DNA from: Lentibacter algarum
GTDB lineage: Bacteria; Pseudomonadota; Alphaproteobacteria; Rhodobacterales; Rhodobacteraceae
DNA length: 64,000 nt
Direction: 5' to 3'
Assembly (NCBI RefSeq): GCF_040580765.1
Contig: NZ_CP158687.1
Coordinates: forward strand, 2,046,001-2,110,000
Shown piece by piece: positions 7,611 through 16,292 of this stretch (its first letter is position 1; each line of letters starts with the position of its first letter). Below the pieces are notes generated by a model. The model was not told where the DNA came from, did not search any database, and saw only the letters and a program-made list of their open reading frames with translations. A program made the position numbers and the translations under genes.

Positions 7611-9755
7611 ATGGTTAACACGAACAAGATCCTCACCGTCTCCTATGGCACATTCTCGTGCACATTGGAGGGATTCGACGATTCTTTCGGAACAATGAAA
7701 GCCATTGCGGAGTATTTTCGCGATCTTGCTGCCGATGACCGCTATTTTGGTGCCGAGCCTCCAAGCCCTGACGCCGAAATGCTGGCCCGTATCGCCGAGC
7801 GTGAAATCTCGCGCCGCGTAGAAGCCCATCGCGATGAAAACACCTTTGTTCTGCGCGCTGACCCCGCAAGCTTGCTGCCCATGGCAACAAAACCTGTGGC
7901 CAAAGCCCCCGAAGCGCCTGCAAAAGAAATGGACGCGCCCGCCGCCGCACCCGTTGCTGACGTGCCCGCTACCAAACCCGAAGTGGTGCGCCCTATAAAA
8001 GAGGCCAGCCCTGTTGCAGAGGCACGCCCCGAAACGTCCATCGCAGGCCTTTCAGCCCTTGTGGCCGAGAGTCAGGCCTCTCATGAGGCGGACGATAAAC
8101 TGCCTGAACCAGCGCCCCGCCCCGAGCCTGTTGCGACAACACGTCAAGCAACAGCCGACCCTGACAGCGTTGCTGCAAAACTTCAGCGCATCCGCGATGT
8201 GGTGAGTAAGCATGATGGTGAAAACGGCTATTCAGAAGACGAACATGCAGAGGACTTTCTCACTGAAGACGAGGAGGCCACGGAAGAGTTTCTAAGCAGC
8301 GCCCAGGACGATATCGAAGCGGCCCTCGCCGCCGATGCTGCAGCAGACGCAGCTGAAGCTGAGCGCTTTGAAGCCGAAGAAAAGGCCAAGGCTGAGGCTG
8401 CGCAAGCCAAAGCGGAGGCCGAAGCGAAAGCAAAAGCGGAGGCCGAGGCCAAAGCACAAGCTCAAAAGGCTGAAGAGGATGCAAAAGCCGCAGCGGCTGC
8501 TGAGGCTGAGGCTGAGGCTGAGGCTGCTGAGGCCGCACAAAACACACCTGTCACAACAGACGATGAAGACGACATTGGCGCACTTCTGGACAAGCTCAGC
8601 GCCTCTGATAGCGCTGGTGAAACCGATCCCGCCAATGACGCCCCAAAACCAGAAGCCTTTGTCGGCGACGAAGACGGCGAGGCCCCTTTGCGCGCCCGTG
8701 TCATCAAAATGAAAAAGACTGATTTCGAGGCTGCACTTGCAGATGGCCTCATCGAAGAAGAGCAGGATGAAACAACCGCCTCATCCCTCTCTGCAGAAGA
8801 TGAAGCCGACCTCATGCGCGAATTGGCCGCCGTTGAAGCCGAGGCCACTCAAGGCAGCAAAAGCCAAGCCACGCGCTTGGACGAAGATGATGAAGACGAC
8901 GACTATGACAGCTACAATGAGGCTGACTTCGACGAAGACGAGCATGACGAAGACTATGACGATGAGGCACTGAGCGAAGCAGCTGGCGCAGACACAGCTG
9001 GAAATCTGTTCGCGGCTGAGGACGACGCTACAGAAAACACTGTCGCCTCAGCTGTGCGCGCCGTGCGCACTGCCCGCCTTGTCGAAGCCTCGACAGATGA
9101 TCAGATGGGTCGCATCCTCGACAAAACAAACACCAAGCTCGACGAAGATGAAGGCCGTGGGCGCCGCAATGCCATCGCCCATTTGCGCGCTGCTGTTCAA
9201 GCCACCGAGGCTGAGCGCAATATGGGCGGAGACCTAGGTGCTGACGGGCGCGATACAGAAGTCTACCGCGATGATCTGGAAACAGCCGTGCGCCCTCGCC
9301 GCCCTGTCGCCACGCAAGGCGCAGCACGCCCCGATGCGCGCCGCCCTGCGCCGCTCAAGCTTGTTGCAGAACAGCGCATCGACACGCCCCAGCGCGAAGG
9401 CCCAGTGCGTCCGCGCCGGGTCAAAGTCACCCAGACGCTGGTGCACAACGAAGCGCCTAAAGGCTCCGCTGATTTCGCAGAATATGTCGAAACCGTTGGC
9501 GCGCAAAATCTTGGCGAAGTCCTTGAGGCTGCAGCCTCCTACATGGCCTTTGTTGAGGGGCAAGACGCCTTTTCGCGCCCTCAGCTCATGTCAAAACTAA
9601 GTGGAACAGAGCATGCCGACACCTCGCGCGAGGACCGTTTGCGCTCTTTCGGTCAGCTTCTACGCGCTGGCAAAATCCGCAAGCTCGGCGGCGGACGTTT
9701 TGAGGCATCAGAGGATATTTCTTATCGCCCCAACACACGGGCCGCTGGCGCATAA
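7611..9755 (+). CDS. Large acidic Ala/Glu-rich protein, Rhodobacterales-type, function unknown
   Basis: A 714-residue protein with a small conserved-looking N-terminal domain (KILTVSYGTFSCTLEGFDD to about residue 85), a long disordered acidic middle, and a compact C-terminal region (about 600-700, with EYVETVGAQNLGEVLEAAASY and LLRAGKIRKLGGGRF). The middle has an Ala/Glu/Lys run at about 240-320 likely to form a long helix or coiled coil, and a very acidic patch (DEDDDYDSYNEADF, near residues 425-445). Homologues, as I recall, are sometimes labelled chemotaxis protein CheA, but no HPt, HATPase or CheW domain is visible here. The ATG at 7611 with GGCGAG upstream is preferred over GTG at 7596. 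Confidence 0.75.
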   Translation: MVNTNKILTVSYGTFSCTLEGFDDSFGTMKAIAEYFRDLAADDRYFGAEPPSPDAEMLARIAEREISRRVEAHRDENTFVLRADPASLLPMATKPVAKAPEAPAKEMDAPAAAPVADVPATKPEVVRPIKEASPVAEARPETSIAGLSALVAESQASHEADDKLPEPAPRPEPVATTRQATADPDSVAAKLQRIRDVVSKHDGENGYSEDEHAEDFLTEDEEATEEFLSSAQDDIEAALAADAAADAAEAERFEAEEKAKAEAAQAKAEAEAKAKAEAEAKAQAQKAEEDAKAAAAAEAEAEAEAAEAAQNTPVTTDDEDDIGALLDKLSASDSAGETDPANDAPKPEAFVGDEDGEAPLRARVIKMKKTDFEAALADGLIEEEQDETTASSLSAEDEADLMRELAAVEAEATQGSKSQATRLDEDDEDDDYDSYNEADFDEDEHDEDYDDEALSEAAGADTAGNLFAAEDDATENTVASAVRAVRTARLVEASTDDQMGRILDKTNTKLDEDEGRGRRNAIAHLRAAVQATEAERNMGGDLGADGRDTEVYRDDLETAVRPRRPVATQGAARPDARRPAPLKLVAEQRIDTPQREGPVRPRRVKVTQTLVHNEAPKGSADFAEYVETVGAQNLGEVLEAAASYMAFVEGQDAFSRPQLMSKLSGTEHADTSREDRLRSFGQLLRAGKIRKLGGGRFEASEDISYRPNTRAAGA

Positions 9756-9816
9756 ACTTTGTAACGAGTTCTTCTTTACCCATTACCCCAGACGATCCTT
9801 GACTGCTCTAAACTTT

Positions 9817-9843
9817 GGGCGCCCTCAGCGGGCGCCCTTTTTT
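9817..9843 (+). terminator. Intrinsic terminator
   Basis: GGGCGCCC (9817-9824), a 5-base loop, GGGCGCCC (9830-9837), then six T residues. It sits between two convergent genes and ends the acidic-protein transcript. Confidence 0.85.
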
Positions 9844-9853
9844 CTTGAGCAGA

Positions 9854-11083
9854 TCAGATCCGTTCCTGCGTGTATTTGCGCAGCTCAACCCGCGCCACTT
9901 GGCGGCGGTGCACAGCGTCGGGCCCATCTGCGAGCCGAAGCGTGCGAACATTTTTCCACATCGCGGCCAAAGGCGTATCCTGTGAAATCCCTTGCGCACC
10001 AAACATTTGCACCGCTTCATCAATGACTTTCAAAGACATCAAAGGCGCAACAACCTTGATCTGGTGAATCCATGGCGCAGCCGCTTTCATGTCGCCTTGG
10101 TCCATCATCCAAGCGGTCTTGAGGCACAGCAGGCGCGCCTGCTCAATCTCCATACGCGCATTGGCAATGATGTCATAATTCGCACCAAGATGGGCGATCT
10201 GCTTGCCAAAGGCCTCGCGCTGCAAGCTACGGCGGCACATCAGTTCAAGCGCGGCCTCCGCCTGCCCGATCGCGCGCATACAATGGTGTATCCGCCCTGG
10301 CCCAAGCCGCCCCTGTGACACTTCAAAGCCGCGCCCCTCGCCCAGAATCATATTCTCTGCGGGCACGCGCACATTCGTCATGCGGATATGCATATGCCCG
10401 TGAGGCGCATCATCATTGCCATAAACCTGCATCGGGCGCAGCACTTCCACACCCTCTGTGCCCGCAGGCACAACAATCATCGAATGGCGCTTGTGCTTGG
10501 GGGCGTCGTCTCCGCCAGTGCGCACCATCACGATATAGACCTTGCAGCGCGGATCGCCCGCGCCCGAGGCCCACCATTTCTCGCCATTCAGCACATAGTC
10601 GTCGCCGTCACGCTCACAGCGCATCGCGATGTTGGTTGCATCCGAACTGGCCTCGTCAGGCTCCGTCATCAAATAAGCCGAGCGAATCTCGCCCGCCAGA
10701 AGAGGCTTGAGCCACTGCTCTTTCATCGCTGGCGTACCATAACGCTCAAACACTTCCATATTTCCCGTGTCTGGCGCTCCGCAGTTGAAAACCTCGGCTC
10801 CCATCGGCGTCTTGCCCATTTCCTCCGCAAAATAAGCGTATTCCACAGTGCTCAGGCCCAAGCCTTTGTCGCTGTCGGTCAGCCAGAAGTTCCAAAGTCC
10901 GCGCTCCTTGGCTTTGGCTTTGAGACCTTCCAAAATCTCGGCCTGCCGCTCGGTGTAGCTCCAGCGTTCGCCCTTGCCGATCTCGGCGTGATACTCGCCT
11001 TCCAGCGGCATGATCTCATCCGCGATCATCGCCTTAACCCGCTCCAAAAGCGCCGCACTCTCCGCTCGCAGTCCCAAATCCAT
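9854..11083 (-). CDS. Acyl-CoA dehydrogenase family protein
   Basis: A 409-residue FAD enzyme of the acyl-CoA dehydrogenase superfamily. It shows the helical N-terminal domain, the beta-domain flavin motif AYLMTEPDEASSDATN near residues 130-145, NGEKWWASGAG, and the C-terminal helical domain with RLGPGRIHHCMRAIG and the QMFGAQGISQDTPLA flavin-contact segment. Length and motifs resemble the ACAD10/11-like or medium/long-chain subgroup. The ATG at 11083 has AGGGAGAG 7 bases upstream; the frame is open to 11167 without support. Substrate chain length cannot be inferred. Confidence 0.88.
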   Translation of the reverse strand: MDLGLRAESAALLERVKAMIADEIMPLEGEYHAEIGKGERWSYTERQAEILEGLKAKAKERGLWNFWLTDSDKGLGLSTVEYAYFAEEMGKTPMGAEVFNCGAPDTGNMEVFERYGTPAMKEQWLKPLLAGEIRSAYLMTEPDEASSDATNIAMRCERDGDDYVLNGEKWWASGAGDPRCKVYIVMVRTGGDDAPKHKRHSMIVVPAGTEGVEVLRPMQVYGNDDAPHGHMHIRMTNVRVPAENMILGEGRGFEVSQGRLGPGRIHHCMRAIGQAEAALELMCRRSLQREAFGKQIAHLGANYDIIANARMEIEQARLLCLKTAWMMDQGDMKAAAPWIHQIKVVAPLMSLKVIDEAVQMFGAQGISQDTPLAAMWKNVRTLRLADGPDAVHRRQVARVELRKYTQERI

Positions 11084-11269
11084 AACTTCTCTCCCTCTGG
11101 CTTGAGCAGATAAAAGGCCGTGCCTGCCCAAGAGTAAAGTCCCCGCGCATGTCACGTTACGTCTCACCTTTGGTGCCCGAAAAACACCCGCTTCGGCAAA
11201 ATGACGCTAACCCGCACCATTTAGTTAAAATTTTATTTGATATCGTCATGCAGACAGAGACTATACGGC

Positions 11270-11602
11270 ATGGGTATTTCATTTAAAGACGCATTAAACC
11301 AAACACTTGCCAAAACAGGTCAAAGCCTAGAGACCGTCGCAGAAGGCGCAAATGTGCCCCTCGCCGCTCTGCAAACCTTCATGCAAGATGACAAGGGCGC
11401 CTTGGTTGTAGAAGACGCGATTAAAGTCGCTGAGTTCTTCGGCCTCAGCCTTGATCGCTTCTTGGATGATCCGAAAGTTGCAAACCATATTGCAATAGCG
11501 CAGCTCTACTCGTCGCTACCGCCTTTGCTAAAAGCTCAACTCGAAGCTTATGCCCAAGAGCGGTCTGACGCTCAGGATCAGCCTCCGCCAACCAACGACT
11601 GA
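11270..11602 (+). CDS. Small XRE-like helix-turn-helix protein
   Basis: A 110-residue protein whose first 65 residues read as an XRE/Cro-type helix-turn-helix: LNQTLAKTGQSLETVAEGAN, then VPLAALQTFMQ, with an acidic spacer and a final helix (IKVAEFFGLSLDRFLDD). The remainder is a helix with a Gln/Pro-rich end. MGISFKD at 11270 is chosen over the in-frame codon at 11237. Next to a second, larger HTH gene at 11757; they may act on related functions, but this is inference. No target is identifiable. Confidence 0.7.
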   Translation: MGISFKDALNQTLAKTGQSLETVAEGANVPLAALQTFMQDDKGALVVEDAIKVAEFFGLSLDRFLDDPKVANHIAIAQLYSSLPPLLKAQLEAYAQERSDAQDQPPPTND

Positions 11603-11756
11603 TTGAAGAATTTTCATCGTCAGGATGCGGCACGCTTTTACTCCGGTGGCTTCATAAATCAGGCCCTGAATGTCAGCCTGCAACGCCCAACCTGCTCAGT
11701 GCTTGAGCCCGAGTCAAAATAGTTTGCAAATATCCACAGATGTGGAAACATGAGCC

Positions 11757-12479
11757 ATGATTGGTCAAAAAGTTCTAGATTTATGTAAGCTCAAAGGTCT
11801 GACCCTGCGCGCCGCCTGTCAGGCCTCAGGACTCAAATATTCAACTTTGCACGCCCAGATCTCAAATCGCCGGCCCATTCCCTTCAAGACCATCGATAAG
11901 CTCTCGCGCAAACTCAACGTGCCGCTAAGCTACTTCTCGGAGGGCCAGCCCCTCTTTCAAGTCAATGCACTCGCAACTGACAGCGCACCAAGCGGCTCCA
12001 TGCTCCAATTCGAAACCTCCATAAACGCGCAAGCCAAGCTCTTGGCTGAGCAGGGCTATTACCCAAGTATCGACGATGTTCTCGACTGGTTGGTGCACGT
12101 CGATTTTCAGCTCAAAGACTTTGATTGGATCAAAGACCAAGTTGATCTCTACTATCCACTGCAAACCGATGACATCATGGCGCGGCCCCATTCCGTCGGC
12201 AGCGAAAGCCTAGCCGCCAAGCTTCTCGGGTTTTCAAAGGATGCTGACTTACATAACTATTTTGGCAGACTCGACCCCAACGATGTCGCCGCCTTTCGGA
12301 TTTCTCATGCAGCCATCAAACCTCACGTTTATAATGTGACAGACCACCAATTTCATGCGCAATGGACCCAAGGTCTGATCAACGGCAGCTATCGCAAACT
12401 TATGGCAGGCATACGGGACGAAAACGACGCCCCGCTAACGCTTGTCTTTTGTCGGCTGATCCAGCTCAACAATCCCTAA
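11757..12479 (+). CDS. XRE-family HTH protein with unknown C-terminal domain
   Basis: A 240-residue protein. Residues 1-65 form a helix-turn-helix (VLDLCKLKGLTLRAACQASG, then LKYSTLHAQISNRRPIPFKT). The rest is an unrecognised domain with aromatic-rich segments (HVDFQLKDFDWIKDQVDLYY). PAS-like sensor domains sit here in some relatives, but no motif confirms that. The last 45 bases overlap, tail to tail, the GNAT-like gene on the other strand. Confidence 0.72.
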   Translation: MIGQKVLDLCKLKGLTLRAACQASGLKYSTLHAQISNRRPIPFKTIDKLSRKLNVPLSYFSEGQPLFQVNALATDSAPSGSMLQFETSINAQAKLLAEQGYYPSIDDVLDWLVHVDFQLKDFDWIKDQVDLYYPLQTDDIMARPHSVGSESLAAKLLGFSKDADLHNYFGRLDPNDVAAFRISHAAIKPHVYNVTDHQFHAQWTQGLINGSYRKLMAGIRDENDAPLTLVFCRLIQLNNP

Positions 12480-13118
12480 AGTATGTGTCAAGTCGATCTT
12501 GGCCATGTAAATCACTGCCATATCATCGGTGCGGAGCATCGGCCGCGGCTCACCCCAACGAAATGCTGAATGGGTGATCGAGGAAAAGCCATAGACGTCT
12601 TGCAACGAACGGTGTTCATGAGGGATATGCGCAAACATCCAGTCAAACCTGGGCCAAGTTAGTGCAGATAGGATCACGGCAATGCGGCTGTATTCCCTCA
12701 AAACCTGTCGCTTGCCCCGCGCCGCATCCGATATGTGCAGATCGCCGATGTAAATCAGTGTGCCCCGCAGCCTCTCGTTGAGCGGGGGGGCCACATACTC
12801 TAACTTCGCCTCGATATTGTACTGGGTGCTCGTCGTTCGGCGAATATAGTGCTCAAAACTCTCTTGCCCGAGCGCAATCTGCTGCGCAGCAAGCCCCCCG
12901 ACAATCGTTTCGCCTTTCTTCAAAAACAGCCAGAACGCGCGTCCCTCGGTGAAATCGTTGCGGCGCGTATCAAACATCGGCGAGCGAAAGGGTTTGCCTG
13001 TCTGCTGCACCAGTGTTTCGATTTCGGCAAAATCATCAGACGCCAACACGTCATACCCAAGCTTTTTGAGCCGTGCCAAATGCAAGGCCGCCCGCTCTGT
13101 CAAATCCATTTGAAACAT
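12435..13118 (-). CDS. Conserved hypothetical protein, possible GNAT-fold acyltransferase
   Basis: A 227-residue protein without a confident family. The order of elements suggests a distant GNAT fold: a strand GETIVGGLAAQQI, a strand TLIYIGDLHISDAARGKRQ where GNATs bind acyl-CoA (the GKRQ resembles an RxxGxG/A loop), and a late segment WMFAHIPHEHRSLQDVYGFSS like the final GNAT helix. The first in-frame codon is TTG at 13130; ATG at 13118 is preferred. Overlaps the XRE gene by 45 bases at the 3' ends. Function is inference only. Confidence 0.6.
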   Translation of the reverse strand: MFQMDLTERAALHLARLKKLGYDVLASDDFAEIETLVQQTGKPFRSPMFDTRRNDFTEGRAFWLFLKKGETIVGGLAAQQIALGQESFEHYIRRTTSTQYNIEAKLEYVAPPLNERLRGTLIYIGDLHISDAARGKRQVLREYSRIAVILSALTWPRFDWMFAHIPHEHRSLQDVYGFSSITHSAFRWGEPRPMLRTDDMAVIYMAKIDLTHTLGIVELDQPTKDKR

Positions 13119-13268
13119 CTGCCCACTCAAACTTTAAAACCACAAAATCTTGCAAACGTGATGCACGACCAGCGTTGGGAGTTCAACTTCGGGGTGTAAG
13201 GACGTGCGAATTATCGCGCGTGGTGGCGCCCAAAAGTCGCATCATATATCTCATGAGAGACATGACAT

Positions 13269-13287
13269 ATTCTCTCGTGGAGAGAAT
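13269..13287 (-). other. Hairpin directly abutting the tRNA-Leu 3' end
   Basis: A perfect 8-bp stem, ATTCTCTC and GAGAGAAT, with a 3-base loop, starts at the last base of the tRNA CCA end on the minus strand. No T-run follows. It may guide 3' processing or help termination. Confidence 0.45.
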
Positions 13288-13373
13288 GGTGCGGTCGAGA
13301 GGACTCGAACCTCCACGGGTGTTACCCCACAGCGACCTCAACGCTGCGCGTCTACCAATTCCGCCACGACCGC
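13287..13373 (-). tRNA. tRNA-Leu (anticodon GAG)
   Basis: Read on the minus strand, the 7-bp acceptor stem GCGGTCG pairs with CGACCGC, followed by discriminator A and an encoded CCA. The D-arm (GGCGGAATTGGTAGAC), the anticodon stem CAGCG/CGCTG with loop TTGAGGT (anticodon GAG), a long type II variable arm, and the T-arm GGTTCGAGTCC are present. Reads CTC/CTT leucine codons. Confidence 0.96.
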
Positions 13374-13459
13374 ACTGTCTAGGCTTGGTGAAGCGTCGTT
13401 TAGCGAATGCCTCTGGGGATGTGAAGCGAAAATCGGCACAGTTGGCAGAAATAATCGCC

Positions 13460-13936
13460 CTAAGCCTTTCGCCAGCGCCATGTCAGCCAGAAAAGCCCGC
13501 AGCCCCCCAGCAACAGCATTGCTGAAAAACCCTGTATTTCATGGCCTGCAAATAGGCTGTCAGACAATATTCGCCCCGGAAAGAGCGTAAACAACCCTGC
13601 CCCCAAAAACCCAAGCAGCGCCCCGAGAATATGCGCTTTGTGAGCCGATATCTTGCGCCGTCGCGCCGCGCGCACGGCGTTGAAGAGGCTCAGAAGGGTG
13701 ATCATGGACAAAATGTGAATCGGACTCCACGGCCCAATCAGCCGAATCTCCATGATCCAGAAAGAACTTGCAGCTGTCAGCGCCATAAAGATCACCCAGA
13801 ACCGCCCCCAAAGCACATGGCCCCGCGTCCCTTTGCGCCGCATCAGCATCACAGGGGTCAGCGCCAGCGTCATCACCGCGGCAAGTAAATGTATCTGCAC
13901 AGCAGTCGATGCACTCAGGATCGGCTCAAGGGTCAT
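13460..13936 (-). CDS. DUF2306-type small membrane protein
   Basis: A 158-residue inner-membrane protein with four or five hydrophobic helices. The loop KGTRGHVLWGRFWV and the later HKAHILGALLGFLGAGLF resemble the DUF2306 family, whose members have conserved His residues in helices near the membrane surface. No biochemical role is known. Sits alone between tRNA-Leu and the divergent LytTR gene. Confidence 0.7.
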   Translation of the reverse strand: MTLEPILSASTAVQIHLLAAVMTLALTPVMLMRRKGTRGHVLWGRFWVIFMALTAASSFWIMEIRLIGPWSPIHILSMITLLSLFNAVRAARRRKISAHKAHILGALLGFLGAGLFTLFPGRILSDSLFAGHEIQGFSAMLLLGGCGLFWLTWRWRKA

Positions 13937-14027
13937 ATCAAAGCTCCTTTTGTCTTGGCTCTCAAATGGGCTATGACAGGATCAGAGCGGCGTCAGCCGC
14001 GCTTGTGCCAATTTGCGGAGAGCTTAC

Positions 14028-14795
14028 GTGAAAGACAGCCCCACGCATTCTGCGCTTCGCGAGTTGCGGCGCATTTTTTCCGCGCCGCGTACGTTTGTCG
14101 CGCTGGCTGGCACAGTGCTCTTTCTTGCGGTCTCTGGCCCGTTCGGCACCTATGAGTCGCTCGCCTTCGCGCCCCGCCTCGCCTATTGGGCCTTCACAGC
14201 GCCGCTGACCTTTGCTCTCGGCACCTTTACAGCGACGCTCGTCGCCCGCCGTTTCAAAGGTCAGGGCCCAATCTGGTTCACCCCCAGCATGGTTGCCGTC
14301 AGCACAGCGCTCAGCGTGGGTGCACTCGTGCTTTTGCTCAACTGGGTCGCCTTCGGCGCAGCCCCCACAAACCTGCCCTATAGCAGCAGCCTCCTCGGCG
14401 CAGTCTTTATCACCGCAGCCCTCATTGCCCTCGCGCTTTATTATATTTCAAACCAAACTTCCGTCATGCCAAAAGGCCCACCGCCTTTGCTGGCAAGGCT
14501 TGAGTTCGCCAAACGTGGCCCGCTTGTTTCCCTCTCGGTCCAAGATCACTACGTCGAAGTGGTCACAACAAAAGGCGCGTCTCTCCTCCTTATGCGCCTC
14601 ACGGACGCCATCAAAGAAACGGGCACAGATACAGGCTTGCAAGTGCACCGCTCTCACTGGGTCGCCACCACGCAGATCGCCAACATCACCCGCGAGGGCG
14701 ACAAAGCCCGCATCACCCTGAAAGACGGGCGCGACATTCCCGCCGCACGCAGCTATATCCCTGCCCTAAAAGACGCGGGCCTTTTGCCCCGCTGA
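14028..14795 (+). CDS. Membrane-anchored LytTR-type DNA-binding regulator
   Basis: A 255-residue protein with four predicted membrane helices in residues 20-145 and a cytoplasmic LytTR DNA-binding domain in about 165-250 ([40 protein letters not shown] and a C-terminal [11 protein letters not shown]). Such proteins have the DNA-binding part tethered to the membrane in place of a response-regulator receiver. The start is the GTG at 14028 with GCGGAGAG upstream; a TTG at 14013 is in frame. It is followed at 10 bases by lipB, so they may be co-transcribed. Its target genes are unknown. Confidence 0.78.
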   Translation: MKDSPTHSALRELRRIFSAPRTFVALAGTVLFLAVSGPFGTYESLAFAPRLAYWAFTAPLTFALGTFTATLVARRFKGQGPIWFTPSMVAVSTALSVGALVLLLNWVAFGAAPTNLPYSSSLLGAVFITAALIALALYYISNQTSVMPKGPPPLLARLEFAKRGPLVSLSVQDHYVEVVTTKGASLLLMRLTDAIKETGTDTGLQVHRSHWVATTQIANITREGDKARITLKDGRDIPAARSYIPALKDAGLLPR

Positions 14796-14805
14796 AGGAA
14801 ACCAG

Positions 14806-15468
14806 ATGATCGAATGGAAACACACCGACGGCCTCGTGCCCTATGAAGAGGCCCTCGTCTTCATGGAGGCCCGCGTCGCCGACATATCCGCAGGCACTGC
14901 CTCAGAGTGCATCTGGCTTCTGGAACACCCGCCGCTCTACACCGCCGGCACCTCTGCCAAGCTAGAAGACCTCGTCGCCCCCGACCGCTTCCCCGTTTAT
15001 GAAGCCCGACGTGGCGGACAGTATACCTATCATGGTCCAGGCCAACGTGTTGTCTATGTCATGCTCGATGTTGCAAAGCGCGGCCGCGATGTACGCTGCT
15101 TCGTGCGCGATCTTGAACGCTGGGTCATCAACACATTGGCTGAGTTTAACGTGACTGGCGAAATCCGCGATGGTCGCGTCGGCGTCTGGGTTGAGCGCGA
15201 GGACAAACCACTCACAGCCACGGGCGCCAAGGCAGAAGACAAAATCGCCGCCATAGGCATTCGCCTGCGCAAATGGATCAGCTTTCACGGCATCTCAATC
15301 AACGTCGAGCCTGACCTTGAGCATTTTTCAGGCATTGTCCCCTGCGGCATCACAGAGCATGGCGTCACCTCTCTGGTCGATCTTGGCTTGCCCGTCACGA
15401 TGGATGATCTCGATGTTGCGCTCAAAGCGACTTTTGAGGCTGCGATGACAGCGCCAAGTTGCAACTAA
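14806..15468 (+). CDS. lipB: Octanoyl-(acyl carrier protein):protein N-octanoyltransferase
   Basis: Moves octanoate from acyl carrier protein to the lipoyl domains of target proteins, the first step of lipoate attachment. The 220 residues contain the HGPG motif at 76-79, the catalytic Lys at 146 ([13 protein letters not shown]) and the catalytic Cys at 180 in GIVPCGI. Length matches the family. Substrates in this window include GcvH. AAGGA lies 6 bases before the ATG. Confidence 0.95.
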   Translation: MIEWKHTDGLVPYEEALVFMEARVADISAGTASECIWLLEHPPLYTAGTSAKLEDLVAPDRFPVYEARRGGQYTYHGPGQRVVYVMLDVAKRGRDVRCFVRDLERWVINTLAEFNVTGEIRDGRVGVWVEREDKPLTATGAKAEDKIAAIGIRLRKWISFHGISINVEPDLEHFSGIVPCGITEHGVTSLVDLGLPVTMDDLDVALKATFEAAMTAPSCN

Positions 15469-15587
15469 GCCTGCCCTACATAGCTTTGCACGCTCCCCGC
15501 GTCGAAATGTCCGTTGCACAAACTGCACCGAATGGTCAGATAGACCGTATGCATAAGACCCAAACCAAACCAAAGGACTCTTTAGCC

Positions 15588-16001
15588 ATGAAACTTTTCC
15601 CTCTCCTCGCTGCGAGCGCCCTGATGGCCGCCGCTCCTGCCTTCGCTGGTGACATCGAAGCAGGCGAGAAAGACTTCAAAAAATGCAAAGCCTGCCACAT
15701 GGTTGTCTCCGCCGACGGCGAAGAAATCTACAAAGGCGGCAAAACTGGCCCGAACCTTTACGGCGTTATCGGCCGCGTTGCTGGCTCGGATGACGGCTAC
15801 AAATACGGTGACGGCCTCAAAGACGCAGCCGAAGCGGGCTTCGTCTGGACAGAGGACGCTATCGCGGCCTATGTCGCAGACCCGAAAGCTTGGCTCAGCG
15901 ACAACGGCTATACTGCAAAGTCAAAAATGAGCTTCAAGCTCAAAGGTGGCGGTGAAGATGTTGCTGCTTGGCTCGCCTCAGTTGGCCCAGCAGCTGAATA
16001 A
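15588..16001 (+). CDS. Soluble cytochrome c (c2/c550 type), periplasmic electron carrier
   Basis: A 137-residue class I c-type cytochrome with a Sec signal peptide (MKLFPLLAASALMAAAPAFA, residues 1-20, cleaved before Gly). The heme site is C33-KA-C36-H37 and the Met axial ligand is probably M114 in KSKMSFKL. Mature length of about 117 residues fits cytochrome c2/c550, which carries electrons from bc1 to the oxidase. ctaD lies 1.5 kb downstream. The frame is open to 15459 but the signal peptide fixes the start. Likely cycA-type, but I leave the symbol open because c-type paralogues are common. Confidence 0.9.
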   Translation: MKLFPLLAASALMAAAPAFAGDIEAGEKDFKKCKACHMVVSADGEEIYKGGKTGPNLYGVIGRVAGSDDGYKYGDGLKDAAEAGFVWTEDAIAAYVADPKAWLSDNGYTAKSKMSFKLKGGGEDVAAWLASVGPAAE

Positions 16002-16044
16002 GCCGCTATAAAACAAGCCGCGCGCTTGTTCCACCAGACTACAG

Positions 16045-16072
16045 ACGCCCCTGCCAAATGCGGGGGCGTTTT
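16045..16072 (+). terminator. Intrinsic terminator of the cytochrome c gene
   Basis: ACGCCCC (16045-16051) pairs with GGGGCGT (16063-16069), with a short loop and a T-run to 16072, 44 bases past the stop. Confidence 0.75.
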
Positions 16073-16292
16073 GCGTTTGGCGGGCAGGTGGTCTGCCAGA
16101 TCGCCCAGTCCTCGGGCAAACTATGTATACAAATCGGCCACCGACTTCGCGGGAAGACAAAACGCCCGGCAGGCAAGGATCAGTCATCGACACCTTTCAG
16201 AATTTGCTTTTCACGTTCACAAGTGTCACCGTTGCTGGAGATGGTTATGGGCATAGACTTTTGCCCCAGATAGAGCTCGTTTGCCGACAGAC

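Noticed and set aside
8228..8848. Ser/Ala-rich and Leu/Pro-rich frames antisense to the acidic protein
   Set aside because: Typical shadows of an Ala/Glu-rich repeat region.
16124..16131. Palindrome TGTATACA near the cytochrome c gene
   Set aside because: Eight bases only, and no regulator can be assigned.
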